6,078 nt of DNA. It comes from Candidatus Methanophaga sp. GoMg3.2. Lineage in GTDB: Archaea > Halobacteriota > Syntropharchaeia > Alkanophagales > Methanospirareceae. The stretch is taken from contig QBUN01000274.1 of NCBI GenBank assembly GCA_013180565.1, positions 1-6,078 of the forward strand, in the 5' to 3' direction. The position numbers and the translations under genes were made by a program. Positions 4,972-6,078 of the stretch are shown piece after piece. The notes under the pieces were generated by a model, which did not search any database, was not told the origin of the DNA, and worked only from the letters and a program-made list of their open reading frames with translations. Each line of letters begins with the position of its first letter. Positions within the stretch are counted from its first letter, which is position 1.

Positions 4972-6078
4972 TATAACAAGTACTTTTTAAGCATATAATC
5001 CGCAGCAATATCCAGAACGTATTCCCAATATTTCCATCGTTTAATGAAGGCACCTTTATGCCAAGCTTCGACCCCTCGCAGTGTAATCTTGACTTCCACG
5101 GTTTCATTGGACATCTTTTTATTCATGTGGTACCATTTCCCTTTAAATTTAACTTTGCCGTTTTGTTTTACTATTCTTTCTCCTTTTTCAAAATACAGTT
5201 CCCGAATCACTCCTTCCCGTTCTTCATCGGTCAATGGTTTTGCTTCTACGTCTTTCAATACAGATGAAGCGGTTTTTCCATACCGAGCCCACTGCCCCTT
5301 CGACTCGTTTCGGAATCGGATATATTCAGGAATCGCCTTTTCCACACTCTCTATATCCCAAAACTGATATTTTTTATAGAAATATTTCCGGTCCTGACTG
5401 TGAGCTCTTTCCTTCTTTCCATTTCCCTTTGGATTCTCTACCTCGGTTGGGACATCTATGATGTCAAGCATCGGAAGCAACCGAGAAATGACACCATTAC
5501 CGTACTCGCCACCGTTGTCGTGATGGAATAATTCTGGCTTGCTATGTGACCTGAAAGCTCGAAGGATGGTTAATAACACGAAATATGAATGCTTCTTTGG
5601 AAATACGCAAAGGGCCATGTAGCCTCTCGAGTAGTCGTCTTCAACAGAGATTTGATGTATTACCGACCTGTTCCCAAGCGTAACTTCCAGGGTGTCTGCG
5701 TGATACATGACGTGAGGTCTGGGTTTTTCATAAAATTTCACTTTCTCATCAATTTTTTGGGATTTGTACCGCCCAGGGTAGAGAACACGCAAAATGCTCA
5801 TCGTAGAAACATGAACAGTAAATTCATTCGAAAGCAGTAAAGACAAGTTCCATGGACCAAGTTCTGGGTATTGATGGGATGCTTCTTTAATTGCCTTTAT
5901 TTCCACATCAGTCAACGGTTCTGTACGCCTGGGATCGACGTTTGGATTTCTCTGAGGGTTCGTCAGAGGGTTCGTATAGGCATTGAATCTTTCACGCTTC
6001 TTCTCTACTTTTTTAACACCTTCTTGTAGGCTTGAATTGTTGTCCTCTTTTTCTCCGTCGTTTTTTTTGAACGTCGTC
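4971..6078 (-). CDS. Integrase-fold (rve, D-D-35-E) transposase, N-terminus outside the window
   Basis: The frame is open from the window edge (6077) to TAG at 4973-4971, 368 residues visible; the TTG at 5915 is only an internal codon. The upstream part is lysine-rich (KKVEKKRERFNAYTNP), then a helical region QYPELGPWNLSLLLSNEF with the winged-helix pattern that precedes rve domains. The catalytic aspartates lie in MYHADTLEV (codon 5696-5694) and LFHHDNGGEYGN (5519-5517), and the glutamate in NPKGNGKKERAHSQ (5411-5409), spaced exactly D-35-E as in IS3/IS481 transposases. A C-terminal beta-rich domain (KVKFKGKWYHMNKK) follows, as in Mu-type/IS481 integrases. The last codons lie in the TATAAC copy of the neighbouring element, and the final G of the stop comes from that element, but the stop would be TAG without it as well. 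Terminal repeats were not found. Active state unknown. Confidence 0.8.
   Translation of the reverse strand, partial: TTFKKNDGEKEDNNSSLQEGVKKVEKKRERFNAYTNPLTNPQRNPNVDPRRTEPLTDVEIKAIKEASHQYPELGPWNLSLLLSNEFTVHVSTMSILRVLYPGRYKSQKIDEKVKFYEKPRPHVMYHADTLEVTLGNRSVIHQISVEDDYSRGYMALCVFPKKHSYFVLLTILRAFRSHSKPELFHHDNGGEYGNGVISRLLPMLDIIDVPTEVENPKGNGKKERAHSQDRKYFYKKYQFWDIESVEKAIPEYIRFRNESKGQWARYGKTASSVLKDVEAKPLTDEEREGVIRELYFEKGERIVKQNGKVKFKGKWYHMNKKMSNETVEVKITLRGVEAWHKGAFIKRWKYWEYVLDIAADYMLKKYLL
5951..5974 (+). repeat. 12-bp tandem duplication within the transposase gene
   Basis: TCTGAGGGTTCG is followed at once by TCAGAGGGTTCG, one mismatch. On the minus strand this encodes the doubled NPLT/NPQR segment in the linker before the helical region, and keeps the frame. 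Confidence 0.5.

Noticed and set aside
5044..5840. Several plus-strand frames opposite the 4971-6078 transposase
   Set aside because: All are antisense to a gene with a clear D-D-35-E core; compositions are typical of shadow frames.
6059..6069. Second eight-A run followed by C near the N-terminus of the 4971-6078 gene, as a frameshift site
   Set aside because: The frame carrying the integrase domain already reads straight through it to the window edge, and neither alternative frame gives a convincing upstream partner.
1..6078. CRISPR array, toxin-antitoxin pair or defence system
   Set aside because: No spaced direct repeats, no nuclease or toxin motifs; all minus-strand genes are transposases.

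Overview
This window looks like a worn, transposon-rich stretch of what is probably an archaeal chromosome. The archaeal hint comes from two transposase genes that have a TATA-like box about 25-30 bases before the start codon and no convincing Shine-Dalgarno site, the pattern of leaderless archaeal transcripts. No rRNA or informational gene is present to settle the lineage. A methanogen or methane-oxidising archaeon would fit, but that is inference.

Layout. Positions 1-324 hold the 5' part of a plus-strand gene with a cobalamin-binding-type N-terminus (LVNPPG near its start, VIGGPHAN later). It is split by a complete IS5-family element at 325-1548, with 16-bp perfect inverted repeats and a target duplication of at least 7 bp. 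The last 28 codons of the split gene resume, still in frame, at 1556-1642. The next plus-strand gene (1602-2891) overlaps that tail. It encodes a beta-propeller protein related to TolB/oligogalacturonate-lyase-like proteins. A 47-codon reading frame follows at 2894-3037. These plus-strand genes look like the remains of an operon, possibly for surface polysaccharide.

From 3059 to the end, everything is minus-strand transposase. First comes an N-terminally truncated IS630-family (DDE_3) gene with an apparent -1 frameshift at an A_AAA_AAC slippery heptamer. Next is a complete IS481-like element at 3621-4971, with 12-bp perfect terminal repeats that continue imperfectly inward and a 6-bp TATAAC target duplication. 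Its transposase is intact except for one in-frame TAG between the first and second catalytic aspartates. Last is a second integrase-fold (D-D-35-E) transposase, 4971-6078, whose N-terminus lies beyond the window. The IS481-like element landed exactly at this gene's stop codon.

How the parts fit. The plus-strand genes are the resident cargo. The minus-strand elements accumulated by successive insertion: the IS481-like element is younger than both the IS630 remnant and the 4971-6078 transposase, because removing it and one TATAAC copy rejoins their sequences. I see no new defence or metabolic system. The points most worth checking are the TAG codon (pyrrolysine or nonsense mutation), the frameshift heptamer, and the seamless reading frame across the IS5-family insertion.
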